A stretch of DNA of 64,000 bases from Halomonas sp. (GTDB lineage Bacteria > Pseudomonadota > Gammaproteobacteria > Pseudomonadales > Halomonadaceae): the NCBI RefSeq assembly GCF_011050415.1, contig NZ_DRFS01000025.1:62001-126000 (forward strand). Direction: 5' to 3'. Positions 36,548-47,993 of the stretch are shown here, in pieces. How positions within the stretch are numbered: position 1 is the stretch's first letter; every line of letters starts with the position of its first letter. The translations under genes and the position numbers were made by a program. The notes beneath the pieces were generated by a model. It had not been told where the DNA came from and made no database searches. It saw only the letters and a list, made by a program, of their open reading frames with translations.

Positions 36548-38188
36548 TTAGCGAACAATGCGGCCATCGCTATCCCAGGAGTAGCCGGCCTCTTCGAGCT
36601 CAGCGCGTGCAGCCTCCATGTCGAAATCAAAGCGCTCGACAAAAGACTCATGCCAGAAGGTATTAACGGGGGCAATAATGCTAGAACCCACTTCGCCACG
36701 GCCATCAAGCAGTACATTCACCATGCGCTCGCGATCCGTTGCCATGGTTAGCGCCCGGCGTACAGCTCGGTCATCAAACGGTTCTCGCTGAGTGTTATAG
36801 GTCATATGGAAGTAACCAAAGTCAGGCACGTTAACGACGGTTAAGTGCTCTTCGCCCTCGGCCAGACTGATCTGACCAGGCTCCATACGCCAAGCTGTTA
36901 CATCAATTTGGCCTGTTTGCAGGCCGGTATAAACCCCTTCCATATCGGCGTAAATAATAAACTCAACGCCATCTATATCGATTTCATCGGCATGGAAGTG
37001 ATCTTCAAACTTACTGATCGCCATAAACTCACCGCGATCAAAACGCTCATATTTAAATGGGCCGGAACCAATGGTGGGAGTGTCAGAAGGCGATAACGCG
37101 GAGGCATCTTCAATCTCTGACCAGATGTGCTCGGGCAGAATGGGAATTTGTGACAGCGAAATACTGGCAAACGAAGCGGAAGGCTCTTTTAGATGAAAGT
37201 GAACGGTAAGTTCGTCGATTGGCTCAGCGTTATCCAGCACCGACAGGTAGCTACTGAAATAACCGTACTGCTGATCTAAATAGTAGTTGTAGGTAAACGC
37301 GACATCTTCAGCGGTGACGGCTTCGCCGTCATGGAAGGTCATGCCTTCACGCAGCGTTACTGCGATGGTGGTATCGTCGACTTGGTCAACCGACTCAGCG
37401 GCCCAGGGCAGAGGCTCAACATCCGCGGAAAGACGCACTAACCTGTCATAGTAGAGACGCATCCACTTCCAACCCCACACCGAAGTAGAAGAGAGTGGAT
37501 TCAGGTTATCCGGTTCTTGAGGGCCACCAATCCGTAATGTTTTACGCTCACCCTCGGCGACGGCTTCCATCGGGCCCCACTCACTATAGAGCCCTTCACC
37601 GGCCATGGGATTGAAACCTCCAAACGCCTCATGATTAAAGGCCACGACTTCGTCACGGTGAAAGAGCACGACAACCGGGATATCAGATTTATATAGCTCC
37701 TGCATTTGCATCACGATCTGCTGGCGCTCATCTAAATCAAACTCTTGGGATTGCGCATCAAACAGTTCATCGAAATCGCTATTTGCATAGCCACCAGGGT
37801 TATTCCCACCCAGGTAGGCTTCACGAGAATCGAGCGTACTTAAAAAGAATTGGGGATCTAATCGGTCTGTGCGACCACTCCAGCCAAGAATGGTGACGTC
37901 GAAATCCTGTTGGTCATAAAACCGCTCTAATGCGGTACTGAACTCAGTGGGGGCCACGTTCACATCAAATCCTAGCTCTCGCCAACGTTCCGCCACAATA
38001 AAGGCTGCTTCATAGCGGATGGGGTCGTAGGATTCAGTGGTAGTGGTTAAGGTGATTGAGGGAAGAGGCTCTTGGGCCGTTGCGGAGAGGGCGATAGAGG
38101 CAAGCCCAACGCTTGCCATCGCAAACCACAGTTTTTTTGCACTAGGACTTTTACCAATACGATTTTTTCTTCGGTATATCACGGCCAT
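36548..38188 (-). CDS. Peptide-type substrate-binding protein with circularly permuted order
   Basis: A 546-residue exported family-5 solute-binding protein; signal peptide about 1-39. In normal members the mature protein opens with a TLRIG...DNLNP strand and has the late lobe (LTLTTT..., WQ.LGI.V, N.GGY.N.EFD.L) at the end. Here the late-lobe text comes first: residues 43-205 read ITLTTTTESYDPIRYE, RWRELGFDVNV, NNPGGYANSDFDELF. The classic start KTLRIGGPQEPDNLNPL appears only at 216. The chain then runs through FHDGEAVTAEDVAFTY and IGSGPFKY and stops at AGYSWDSDGRIVR, exactly where the late lobe would normally begin. This is what a circular permutation looks like. Ligand unknown. Confidence 0.85.
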   Translation of the reverse strand: MAVIYRRKNRIGKSPSAKKLWFAMASVGLASIALSATAQEPLPSITLTTTTESYDPIRYEAAFIVAERWRELGFDVNVAPTEFSTALERFYDQQDFDVTILGWSGRTDRLDPQFFLSTLDSREAYLGGNNPGGYANSDFDELFDAQSQEFDLDERQQIVMQMQELYKSDIPVVVLFHRDEVVAFNHEAFGGFNPMAGEGLYSEWGPMEAVAEGERKTLRIGGPQEPDNLNPLSSTSVWGWKWMRLYYDRLVRLSADVEPLPWAAESVDQVDDTTIAVTLREGMTFHDGEAVTAEDVAFTYNYYLDQQYGYFSSYLSVLDNAEPIDELTVHFHLKEPSASFASISLSQIPILPEHIWSEIEDASALSPSDTPTIGSGPFKYERFDRGEFMAISKFEDHFHADEIDIDGVEFIIYADMEGVYTGLQTGQIDVTAWRMEPGQISLAEGEEHLTVVNVPDFGYFHMTYNTQREPFDDRAVRRALTMATDRERMVNVLLDGRGEVGSSIIAPVNTFWHESFVERFDFDMEAARAELEEAGYSWDSDGRIVR

Positions 38189-38276
38189 TCCCTCGCTGCT
38201 GTATTGAGTTATATATAAACGCAGGATGAGTACCTACCTACTTAACTCAGATAACTTAGAGGGAGCATTTCAACGC

Positions 38277-38282
38277 TGTCAA
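38277..38282 (-). promoter_or_regulatory. Possible -35 element for the peptide-type transporter operon
   Basis: On the minus strand there is a consensus TTGACA here. A TAAGTT at 18-base spacing is only a fair -10; an AT-rich TATATA stretch nearer the gene is another option. The site lies in the 109-base gap after aroE. Confidence 0.35.
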
Positions 38283-38297
38283 ACGCTCCATTCAACG

Positions 38298-40177
<1,880 letters not shown>

Positions 40178-40190
40178 TTAAAGCGCTGCG

Positions 40191-40748
40191 TTAAGAGCGC
40201 ATGACTTTGCCAGTGGCTAGATCTCTAATAGTGCTAGGTTTGGCATTGCCGCCTAACTCGCCTTTCACCACGTAAGCGACTTCATCACCAAAGATTGACA
40301 TGATTTCGGTGGCGCTCATGGCGGGCGGCTCGCCCGAACGGTTGGCCGAGGTGGATACCAACGGCCCACCAAACGCTTCGCAGAGGGCTTTCATTACAGG
40401 GTGGGCGGTTACTCTCAGCGCGACACGCTCGTGAGCGCCCCGCACCAGCCCATGGCTACGGCCATTGTCAGGTACTAGCCAGGTATTGGGCCCTGGCCAG
40501 CTTGCCGCCAAAGGGGCGTGCATCGCCAAAGGTAATTGGCTTAACCAGGGTTGAAACTGCTGAATACTGGCGGCGACCAAGATCACGCCCTTGGCAGGGT
40601 CGCGCTCTTTCATACGCATTAGGTGGGCTAATGCTTGGTCATTTTCGGGGTCGCAGCTAAGCCCCCATACCGCTTCGGTGGGGCAAGCAATCACCCCCCC
40701 ACCGCGCAGCGCATCAATCGCAGGGGCTAGATCGGCAGCTAAACTCAT
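40191..40748 (-). CDS. tsaC: Threonylcarbamoyl-AMP synthase TsaC
   Basis: A 185-residue YrdC/Sua5 enzyme that makes threonylcarbamoyl-AMP from threonine, bicarbonate and ATP for t6A37 in tRNA. KGVILVAAS, WPGPNTWLV, RVTAHPVMKALCEAFGGPLVSTSAN are family landmarks. The short form without the Sua5 tail fits TsaC. It lies between hemF and dprA, the typical place. Confidence 0.93.
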   Translation of the reverse strand: MSLAADLAPAIDALRGGGVIACPTEAVWGLSCDPENDQALAHLMRMKERDPAKGVILVAASIQQFQPWLSQLPLAMHAPLAASWPGPNTWLVPDNGRSHGLVRGAHERVALRVTAHPVMKALCEAFGGPLVSTSANRSGEPPAMSATEIMSIFGDEVAYVVKGELGGNAKPSTIRDLATGKVMRS

Positions 40749-40788
40749 GGTCTCTCCTCACCGGCAGGGCGAATATGACCGCATCCTA

Positions 40789-41922
40789 TCATGCCCGCGG
40801 CAGCCGAACCCAGCCTCCCGCCTGCTGGGTAACCCAGCCATCTAACTCAAGCATTAGTAAGCGCTGCTGGCAGTCGCTCACTGATACGCCGGTGGTCTGC
40901 ACCAACAGGTCAATCGGCGTAGGTGTAGCTGACAATGTATTTAGCAACGTATCGGGCAGTGGCTCGGCTGGTGTTGGGATCGTTGGAGATGCAACGTTGC
41001 CTTCAGTGCTGCTCCTATTAGCGCTATCGGGTGAAATAAACTCACCTGCCCAGTGACCAAGATCAGCGATGATATCGTCGGCGCTACACACCAGATGCGC
41101 AGCCCCCTGGCGCAGCAGTGCCAAACAGCCGCGGGCCTGCACGTTATGCAGTGAACCGGGCAGCACAAACAGCTCACGATTTTGCTCTAAGGTGAGCCGT
41201 GCGCTAACCAGCGAGCCGCTTTTTTCAGTCGCTTCGACCACCAGCGTGCCGAGAGATAGGCCGGTAACAATTCTATTACGCCGCGGGAAGAACGCGGGCC
41301 GTGCCAATGTACCTGGCGGGTGTTCCGATAACAGTAGCCCGCCGGGCAGGCGGCTAAGTTGCTCGTGTAGGTCGCGGTGAGAAGCGGGATAAATCACATC
41401 CACGCCGCAGCCGAGCACGGCGATCGTGCTACCACCAGCGCTTAACGCGGCCCGCTGTGCGACTCCGTCAACTCCCAAGGCCATACCACTGACAATACAC
41501 CAGCCCCGGCGCACCATTTCACGGGCAAAGGTTTGGGCGTTGTGGGCGCCTTCACTGGTAGGTTTTCGGGTTCCCACCATGGCAAGTTTAGGGCCTTCAA
41601 GCGCTCCAAGATCACCTTGCGCCCACAGCACTACGGGCGGGTCGGGCAGCTCATTTAACAGAGCAGGCCAAGCAGGATGATCGCGATGCAGCACATGCCG
41701 TCCTGGCGCCTGCTGCTGCCAAGTCAACGTCTCATTGACAGACTCCTGCAACGTACTCCGGGTAGGGTGTTCAAGCCATAGGCGCAATTCGTTGGCCGCA
41801 CGGCTGGGTAGTGCGGCCAACCAACCTTCTGGCCACTGAGGCTGGCGAGCAATCAACTGCGCTATTCGCAGCGCGCCCATACCGGGCAACATATTGACCA
41901 CCAGCCACTCCTTGGCGTCCAT
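40789..41922 (-). CDS. dprA: DNA-processing protein DprA
   Basis: A 377-residue protein that loads RecA on incoming single-stranded DNA during transformation. It has an N-terminal SAM-like region, the Rossmann core with GTRKPTSEG, CIVSGMALGVDGVAQRAALSAGG, FFPRRNRIVTGLS and EATEKSGSLVSA, and a C-terminal winged-helix (DML1) domain near 310-377. Presence next to tsaC and a LysM protein is common in gammaproteobacteria and does not by itself show competence. Confidence 0.94.
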   Translation of the reverse strand: MDAKEWLVVNMLPGMGALRIAQLIARQPQWPEGWLAALPSRAANELRLWLEHPTRSTLQESVNETLTWQQQAPGRHVLHRDHPAWPALLNELPDPPVVLWAQGDLGALEGPKLAMVGTRKPTSEGAHNAQTFAREMVRRGWCIVSGMALGVDGVAQRAALSAGGSTIAVLGCGVDVIYPASHRDLHEQLSRLPGGLLLSEHPPGTLARPAFFPRRNRIVTGLSLGTLVVEATEKSGSLVSARLTLEQNRELFVLPGSLHNVQARGCLALLRQGAAHLVCSADDIIADLGHWAGEFISPDSANRSSTEGNVASPTIPTPAEPLPDTLLNTLSATPTPIDLLVQTTGVSVSDCQQRLLMLELDGWVTQQAGGWVRLPRA

Positions 41923-41994
41923 ATCGCCTCCTGTTTAGCATTTTTACTATCTGTTTTAATAGCCGTTTTACTAGACGTTTCAATAACAGCATCG

Positions 41995-43047
41995 TTAGTG
42001 AGCTGGCGAATGTACTTGGTCCCCCATTTCCAGTACCCGCGATGCCTGCATTACCAATGCGTAACTGATGTGGTCATACGGCTTAAATACCATGACGATG
42101 CCAGCTTCAGTGCTGGGTAGCTGCACCAGCTCCTGCGTACGTGGGTCATTGATAAGCTCCCCTTGCTGATTAACCCGCAGCACATGGCCAGCTTGCAAGC
42201 CATCCAGGGTACCAAGATCCAGGGTGACAATTTGGAAGCGTCCAATAAAGCGCACGCCGCCAGGGACGGCAATAATATGCCCCTCAACTGCATTTAACGG
42301 AGCGCGAGGCATGAACTCACTGTTTAGTTCACGCTCCTCCAGCGGCAGAATAATATCGTTAATACGTACTTCCTGATGGGAACTCAGCACCTCAAGCTGG
42401 GCAATATCGCCTTCACTGCTGACATAACGGGCAACACCAACGTTAATCAACTCTAAGCCAAGTGACGTACCATCCAGCGCCTGATAAGCCTCAGACTGGC
42501 GATAAATCCCCATTTGGCCACGTTCGGGCACATCGCCACGCACGTATAATCGATCCCCTGCCCCGCTGATTAAGCGCCGATCATCACCGGCCACAACGTA
42601 GGCCAGTTCCTGCAAATCCTCTGCGTCATCCACAACGCGGTGCTCGCGTAGAAACGCTCGGGCTACGTCCATAGGGATCGGCGCAATCGCCTCACGGTGC
42701 GGCAAGGTGCGCATCTGCGGCGAAAGCTTTACTACATTTTGACCGCGCTCTAGCGCTAAGCAGGGCGACCCTTGGCAGTCGCTAAGCACCAGCACATCGC
42801 CAGGGTAAATCAGATGCGGATTATGAATCTGGGGGTTATCCCGCCATAGCTGCGGCCACTGCCAAGGGGCATGTAAAAAGCGCCCTGCAATTCCCCACAG
42901 AGTATCTCCTGACACCACCTGATAACGTTCAGGAGCATCGCTTCGCAGCCGCTCCCACGCGGTTGCATTAATGCTTATTAACAGCATCAATGCACATAGC
43001 AGCAAACCACGTTGAGCACCCCGATAGGCGCGTCGTTTCGCTGCCAT
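41995..43047 (-). CDS. LysM-domain protein, exported
   Basis: A 350-residue protein with a signal peptide (about 1-30) and one LysM domain (about 42-88: YQVVSGDTLWGIAGRFL through YPGDVLVL), which binds peptidoglycan. The rest is a beta-rich region of unknown role. Orthologues sit beside dprA and def in many gammaproteobacteria. The ATG at 43047 follows GGAGAG; an upstream ATG at 43086 has no ribosome site. It is divergent from def across about 190 bases. Confidence 0.88.
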   Translation of the reverse strand: MAAKRRAYRGAQRGLLLCALMLLISINATAWERLRSDAPERYQVVSGDTLWGIAGRFLHAPWQWPQLWRDNPQIHNPHLIYPGDVLVLSDCQGSPCLALERGQNVVKLSPQMRTLPHREAIAPIPMDVARAFLREHRVVDDAEDLQELAYVVAGDDRRLISGAGDRLYVRGDVPERGQMGIYRQSEAYQALDGTSLGLELINVGVARYVSSEGDIAQLEVLSSHQEVRINDIILPLEERELNSEFMPRAPLNAVEGHIIAVPGGVRFIGRFQIVTLDLGTLDGLQAGHVLRVNQQGELINDPRTQELVQLPSTEAGIVMVFKPYDHISYALVMQASRVLEMGDQVHSPAH

Positions 43048-43240
43048 TTTGCTCTCTCCAATACGATGCATAAGTGTCATTTTCATGTTGGTGATAATGT
43101 GGCTAGTCTACCCCGCGCACATGCCCAGAAACGTTGACAGCATGATATAGTGACCCATCATAAAGTACCTAGGCAGCGCCCCTTAACGCTACCTAGCTTG
43201 ACTTAATTTTTAGAATCAGCATAACGGTGATTGTAACGCC
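43048..43240. promoter_or_regulatory. Divergent promoter region between lysM and def
   Basis: A plus-strand TTGACA lies at 43134-43139, with TCATAA at about 18 bases as a possible -10 for def. A TATAGT at 43146-43151 is an alternative -10 without a good -35. Minus-strand elements for the LysM gene are not clear. Confidence 0.35.
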
Positions 43241-43753
43241 ATGGCCAAACTTCCTATTCTTGAATTCCCCGATGAGCGCCTGCGCACCAAGGCCGCTGCG
43301 GTGGAAACCGTTGACGATGAGGTACGCAAGCTCGTCGACGATATGCTGGAGACCATGTACGACGCACGTGGTATCGGTCTAGCCGCTACCCAGATCGATG
43401 TCCATCGCCGCGTTGTCGTGATGGATGTCAGCGACGATAACTCCCAGCCGCTGGTGCTCATCAATCCACGCTACACGCCAATTGGCGATGAAAAAGAGCC
43501 GCTATCAGAAGGCTGCCTATCGATCCCTGAGTACTACGCCGAAGTGCCGCGCTATCTTAAAGTGCAGCTCAACGCATTGGATCGTAATGGCGATGCCTAC
43601 GAGCTAGAAGCGGATGGCCTACTGGCACACTGTATCCAGCATGAGTACGACCATCTGGAAGGCGTACTGTTTGTGGACTATTTGTCGCCGCTTAAGCGCA
43701 ACCGCATTCTTAAGAAGATGCAGAAACGCCATAAGCAGATCCAAGACGCCTAA
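43241..43753 (+). CDS. def: Peptide deformylase
   Basis: A 170-residue metalloenzyme that removes the formyl group from new proteins. All three motifs are present: [18 protein letters not shown] (metal cysteine) and QHEYDHLEG (HExxH). The def-fmt-rsmB order that follows is the standard translation-initiation cluster. Confidence 0.97.
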   Translation: MAKLPILEFPDERLRTKAAAVETVDDEVRKLVDDMLETMYDARGIGLAATQIDVHRRVVVMDVSDDNSQPLVLINPRYTPIGDEKEPLSEGCLSIPEYYAEVPRYLKVQLNALDRNGDAYELEADGLLAHCIQHEYDHLEGVLFVDYLSPLKRNRILKKMQKRHKQIQDA

Positions 43754-43813
43754 GCCTTTTTTCTAGTTACTTTTTCTACTTACTTTTCAGATACGCCAGG
43801 TAGCCATCTCTAT

Positions 43814-44806
43814 ATGTCACGATTGCGCGTTGTTTTTGCCGGCACGCCTGAATTTGCCGCTTCAAGTTTGGCCGCCCTGCTGGATAGCCAGCACGAGGTG
43901 GTGGCGGTTTATACCCAGCCCGACCGGCCCGCAGGGCGTGGCCGCAAACTCACGCCAAGCCCGGTCAAACAGTTGGCCATGGAGCATGGCTTACCGGTGT
44001 ATCAGCCCCAGACGCTGAAAGACACGATGGCTCAAGCCGAACTGGCGGCGCTTAATGCGGACATTATGGTGGTTGTCGCCTACGGGCTGCTGCTCCCCCA
44101 GGCCGTGCTGGATACCCCGCGGCTGGGTTGCATTAACGTTCACGCCTCACTGCTACCCCGTTGGCGCGGCGCGGCGCCGATTCAGCGCGCCATTGAGGCG
44201 GGGGATAGCGTATCGGGTGTGACAATTATGCAGATGGATGCAGGCCTGGATACCGGCGCCATGCTTTCAGAGGTGCGCACGCCGATTACACCGCGCACCA
44301 CCGGCGGCGATTTGCATGACCGGCTGGCGATTCAAGGTGCCAATGCCCTGGTTAATGTACTAAATGCCTTTGCTAAAGGCCCCGTTGACGCTACCCCTCA
44401 ACCCGAAGAGGGCGTGACCTACGCCGCCAAGCTCAGCAAAGCAGAAGCCGAGCTTGATTTTGAACAACCGGCTCATCAGCTAGCCAGTAAGATTCGCGCT
44501 TTTAACCCTTGGCCAGTTGCTTGGTGCGCGCTAGGCGATGACCGTCTTCGATTGCTAATGGCCAGCGTAGAAGAGGGGGAACACCCGGCTTGCGTCCCTG
44601 GAACGCTACTAGACCAAGGCGATGATCACCTGCGAATTGCCTGCGGGAAAGAGGGCCGCGATGTTTTGTGCGTCACTAGCGCGCAACTGCCGGGCGGAAA
44701 AGCCATGGCGGTACGTGATCTACTTAATGCGCGCCACGCGCGTCTTGCCACCGGTACTCGCCTTGGTTCAGCCGTGGCACAGGCCCGCGAAGGAAACACA
44801 CCATGA
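43814..44806 (+). CDS. fmt: Methionyl-tRNA formyltransferase
   Basis: A 330-residue enzyme that formylates initiator Met-tRNA with 10-formyl-tetrahydrofolate. N-terminal RVVFAGTPEFAASSLAALL, the catalytic region CINVHASLLPRWRGAAPIQRAI and a C-terminal OB-like tRNA-binding domain are visible. It overlaps rsmB by four bases. Confidence 0.96.
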   Translation: MSRLRVVFAGTPEFAASSLAALLDSQHEVVAVYTQPDRPAGRGRKLTPSPVKQLAMEHGLPVYQPQTLKDTMAQAELAALNADIMVVVAYGLLLPQAVLDTPRLGCINVHASLLPRWRGAAPIQRAIEAGDSVSGVTIMQMDAGLDTGAMLSEVRTPITPRTTGGDLHDRLAIQGANALVNVLNAFAKGPVDATPQPEEGVTYAAKLSKAEAELDFEQPAHQLASKIRAFNPWPVAWCALGDDRLRLLMASVEEGEHPACVPGTLLDQGDDHLRIACGKEGRDVLCVTSAQLPGGKAMAVRDLLNARHARLATGTRLGSAVAQAREGNTP

Positions 44807-46140
44807 GTCAAAAACGCCCCTCACAGAACGCAGGCAGTGGCCAAGAAGTACGCGCCGCCGCCGCACGTGCGCTGGCCCCGGTACTCAGCGACCAAGGCTC
44901 ACTGGCCGGGTTGGATGAGCACAGCGTAGTGGCCCGCGACCGCGGACTGCTCAAAGAGCTCTGCTTCGGCACCTGCCGCCGTTTACCGCGCTTGGAAGCC
45001 TTAGCGGGTGCACTGCTGAAGCAGCCGTTTAAGAAGCGCGACAGTGATGTTCAGGCGCTGCTGTTAGTCGGCATCTACCAACTGCTGTATATGCGCATTC
45101 CCGCCCACGCTGCGGTGGGCGAAACCGCCGGTGCTGCCCGACTACTCGGCAAAGAGTGGGCGACGCGAGTATTGAACGGCTGCCTACGCCGTCTGCAGCG
45201 CGAATCCGAAGCGCTCCAGGCACAGGTTGATCGGGATGAGAGCGTGGCGCTAGAGCACCCCCCCTGGCTACTCAACGCGCTGCGTCAGGCGTGGCCGGAG
45301 CAGTGGCGCGATATTATTGAAGCCAATAACCACGCCGGCCCGATGACGGTAAGGGTGAATCAGCGCCACAACGACCGAGAAGCCTACTTGGGCATGCTCA
45401 TCGAACAGGGTCTGAACGGCCAACTATGCCCCCATGCACCCGATGCTATTACGCTGGAAACGCCCTGCGATGTGACTGCACTGCCCGGTTTTGAAGAGGG
45501 GCATGTCAGCGTTCAGGATGAAGCTGCCCAGCTCTCGGCGGCACTACTTGGCCCCGCACTAGCGCCAAGGCCAGGTGCTCGCGTACTCGATGCCTGCTGT
45601 GCGCCTGGCGGTAAAACGGCCCATTTGTTAGAGCAGTTTGATATCGCCCTAACGGCTATTGATAGCGATAACCAGCGCTTGGCACGGGTGGAAGACACCC
45701 TCAACCGGTTAGGCGTTGAGGCAACGCTGGAACACGCCGATGCGACTGAGCGCGACTGGTGGAGCGGCACGCCATTTGATGCCATTCTGCTGGATGCGCC
45801 TTGCTCCGGCACCGGGGTTATTCGTCGCCATCCGGATATCAAAAAGCTGCGCCGCAAAGATGATATTCGCCCGCTTGCCAAGCTTCAGCGCCAGCTACTA
45901 GATAACCTCTGGCCAATGCTACGCGAAGGCGGCACCCTGCTCTATGCCACCTGCTCCGTACTGCCTGAAGAGAACATTGAACAGATTGAAGCATTTCTCG
46001 CCCGCACCCCTAATGCGCATGTCACCACGCCTAACGATGTGGCCTGGGGCATCGTCAGCGGTGCGGGGCGTCAATTGTTTCCAGCACAGAGCAGTCACGA
46101 TGGCTTTTTTTATGCCAGACTAGAGAAGCGCACTGCCTAG
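44803..46140 (+). CDS. rsmB: 16S rRNA m5C967 methyltransferase RsmB
   Basis: A 445-residue enzyme with an N-terminal NusB-like RNA-binding domain (about 10-150) and a C-terminal Rossmann methyltransferase. The SAM site is DACCAPGGKTAHLLE; the two catalytic cysteines are in LDAPCSGTGVIRRHPD and LLYATCSVLPEEN. Start overlaps fmt (ATGA). Confidence 0.95.
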   Translation: MSQKRPSQNAGSGQEVRAAAARALAPVLSDQGSLAGLDEHSVVARDRGLLKELCFGTCRRLPRLEALAGALLKQPFKKRDSDVQALLLVGIYQLLYMRIPAHAAVGETAGAARLLGKEWATRVLNGCLRRLQRESEALQAQVDRDESVALEHPPWLLNALRQAWPEQWRDIIEANNHAGPMTVRVNQRHNDREAYLGMLIEQGLNGQLCPHAPDAITLETPCDVTALPGFEEGHVSVQDEAAQLSAALLGPALAPRPGARVLDACCAPGGKTAHLLEQFDIALTAIDSDNQRLARVEDTLNRLGVEATLEHADATERDWWSGTPFDAILLDAPCSGTGVIRRHPDIKKLRRKDDIRPLAKLQRQLLDNLWPMLREGGTLLYATCSVLPEENIEQIEAFLARTPNAHVTTPNDVAWGIVSGAGRQLFPAQSSHDGFFYARLEKRTA

Positions 46141-46188
46141 GCATTAACTGAAAACGGGCAGTGAATTTTTGACAAGGAAGGAGACATC

Positions 46189-46395
46189 ATGAGTCATCAC
46201 ACCTACAAGCATGTAGAACTAACCGGATCTTCCGAAAAAGGTATCGAGGAAGCGGTTCAGAACGCACTAGCCAAAGCATCGGAAACGATTAAGCATATGC
46301 GCTGGTTGGAAGTTGTCGACACACGCGGTCACATTGAAGATGGCCAAGTGGCTCACTGGCAAGTGACGGTGAAAGTCGGCTTTACGTTAGAATAA
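46189..46395 (+). CDS. Dodecin, flavin-storage protein
   Basis: A 68-residue protein that assembles as a 12-mer and stores riboflavin or FMN. The family features are [22 protein letters not shown], the flavin-stacking tryptophan in HMRWLEV, and [13 protein letters not shown] at the end. AAGGAGG precedes the ATG. Dodecins were first described in halophilic archaea and are common in halophilic bacteria; the bound flavin is quenched against light damage. Confidence 0.92.
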   Translation: MSHHTYKHVELTGSSEKGIEEAVQNALAKASETIKHMRWLEVVDTRGHIEDGQVAHWQVTVKVGFTLE

Positions 46396-46413
46396 GCTTC
46401 ACCTGCTTTTCGG

Positions 46414-46446
46414 CGGCGGCTAGTTTACACTGGCCGCCGTCTTTAT
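46414..46446 (+). terminator. Terminator after dodecin
   Basis: CGGCGGC (46414-46420) pairs with GCCGCCG (46433-46439) around a 12-base loop, then TCTTTATT. It ends the def-fmt-rsmB-dodecin run before trkA. Confidence 0.75.
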
Positions 46447-46567
46447 TGCAGCGCATTATAGAGGTCCTTGACGGCAACTATTGCCCCGTAAATGTCAGGT
46501 GCATCTCAAGACCCTTTAGGTCTTAACGACATTGCGCTGGCGCTTTTAATGGAACCGATGCTCAGCA

Positions 46568-47941
46568 ATGAAAATCATCATTCTCGGCGCCGGCCAAGTC
46601 GGCGGCACGTTGGCAGAACACCTTGCCCGCGAAGAAAACGACATCACCGTCGTCGATACTGACGCCAAAAAATTACGCGACCTGCATACCAAACTCGATA
46701 TCCGCACCGTTACCGGGGCGGGGTCTTATCCTATTGTGCTGCGCCAGGCTGGCTGCGAAGACGCCGATATGCTGATCGCCGTGACCAATAGCGATGAGAT
46801 CAACATGATCGCCTGCCAGGTCGCCCATACACTGTTTCGTACGCCGACTAAAATTGCCCGAGTAAGGGCGACTGCGTACTTAACCCGTAAAGGGCTGTTC
46901 GCCCACGAAGCCATTCCCATCGATGTACTGATCAGCCCCGAGCAGGTGGTAACCGACCATGTGCGCCGCTTAATTGAACACCCAGGTGCGCTGCAGGTAC
47001 TGGAATTTGCTGGTGGCTTGGTACAGTTAGTGGCCGTCAAAGCGTTTTACGGTGGCCCGCTGGTAGGGCAGGACTTGGCCTTTCTGCGTCATCATATGCC
47101 CAACGTGGATACCCGCGTGGCCGCCATCTACCGCCGTAGCCGCCCCATTATTCCCCGCGGTGATACGGTGATCGAAGCCGACGACGAGGTATTTTTCCTC
47201 GCCGCCCGGCGGGATATTCGTGCGGTCATGAGCGAACTGCGCCGGGTCGAACGGGATTTCCGCCGAGTGGTCATTGCCGGGGGCGGTAATATTGGCGAGC
47301 GGCTGGCGGAGCATTTAGAGCATAGCCACCAGGTCAAAATCATTGAGCACAACCTGGAGCGCTGTACGACGCTTTCTGAGCGTTTGGATCGCACCGTGGT
47401 ACTCCACGGCAGCGCCACCAGCAAGCGACTGCTGGAAGAGGAGAATATCGAAGAGTGCGATATCTTCTGCGCGCTGACCAACGACGACGAGGTCAATATC
47501 ATGTCGTCGCTGCTCGCCAAGCGCTTGGGGGCGAAAAAAGTGCTCACGCTAATCAACAACGCCGCTTATGTTGATTTGGTGCAGGGAGGCGATATTGATA
47601 TTGCTATTTCACCTCAGCAGGCGACTATCGGCAGCCTGCTCACCCACGTGCGTCGCGGTGATATCGTTAACGTTCACTCACTGCGCCGGGGGGCCGCTGA
47701 AGCGATTGAAGCGATCGCCCATGGCGACAAGCAGTCGTCTAAAGTGGTGGGCCGTACCATCAGTGAAATCGACCTCCCCGAAGGCACCACCATTGGCGCA
47801 ATTGTACGCGGCAAAGAGGTCATCATTGCCCATAGCAATGTGAAGGTGGAAAGCGGCGACCATGTGATTCTATTTGTGATCGACAAGCGCCGCATTCGCG
47901 ATGTTGAGCGCCTGTTCCAAGTCGGTTTATCGTTCTTTTGA
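46568..47941 (+). CDS. trkA: Trk potassium uptake regulator TrkA
   Basis: A 457-residue cytoplasmic NAD-binding subunit that gates TrkH/TrkI. Two RCK halves each carry a Rossmann start ([14 protein letters not shown] at 5 and [14 protein letters not shown] at about 237) and a TrkA-C domain. Potassium uptake through Trk is the first osmotic response in Halomonas. trkH follows 52 bases later. Confidence 0.95.
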   Translation: MKIIILGAGQVGGTLAEHLAREENDITVVDTDAKKLRDLHTKLDIRTVTGAGSYPIVLRQAGCEDADMLIAVTNSDEINMIACQVAHTLFRTPTKIARVRATAYLTRKGLFAHEAIPIDVLISPEQVVTDHVRRLIEHPGALQVLEFAGGLVQLVAVKAFYGGPLVGQDLAFLRHHMPNVDTRVAAIYRRSRPIIPRGDTVIEADDEVFFLAARRDIRAVMSELRRVERDFRRVVIAGGGNIGERLAEHLEHSHQVKIIEHNLERCTTLSERLDRTVVLHGSATSKRLLEEENIEECDIFCALTNDDEVNIMSSLLAKRLGAKKVLTLINNAAYVDLVQGGDIDIAISPQQATIGSLLTHVRRGDIVNVHSLRRGAAEAIEAIAHGDKQSSKVVGRTISEIDLPEGTTIGAIVRGKEVIIAHSNVKVESGDHVILFVIDKRRIRDVERLFQVGLSFF

Positions 47942-47993
47942 TAGCCCCCGAACCTCTGCCTACGGCTGCTAATGACAGGAGCATGCGACAACC

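Noticed and set aside
36548..38188. Assembly error or frameshift explaining the odd binding protein
   Set aside because: One uninterrupted frame has a signal peptide at the front and a clean stop, and the junction between the swapped parts lies in a linker; the pieces match end to end.
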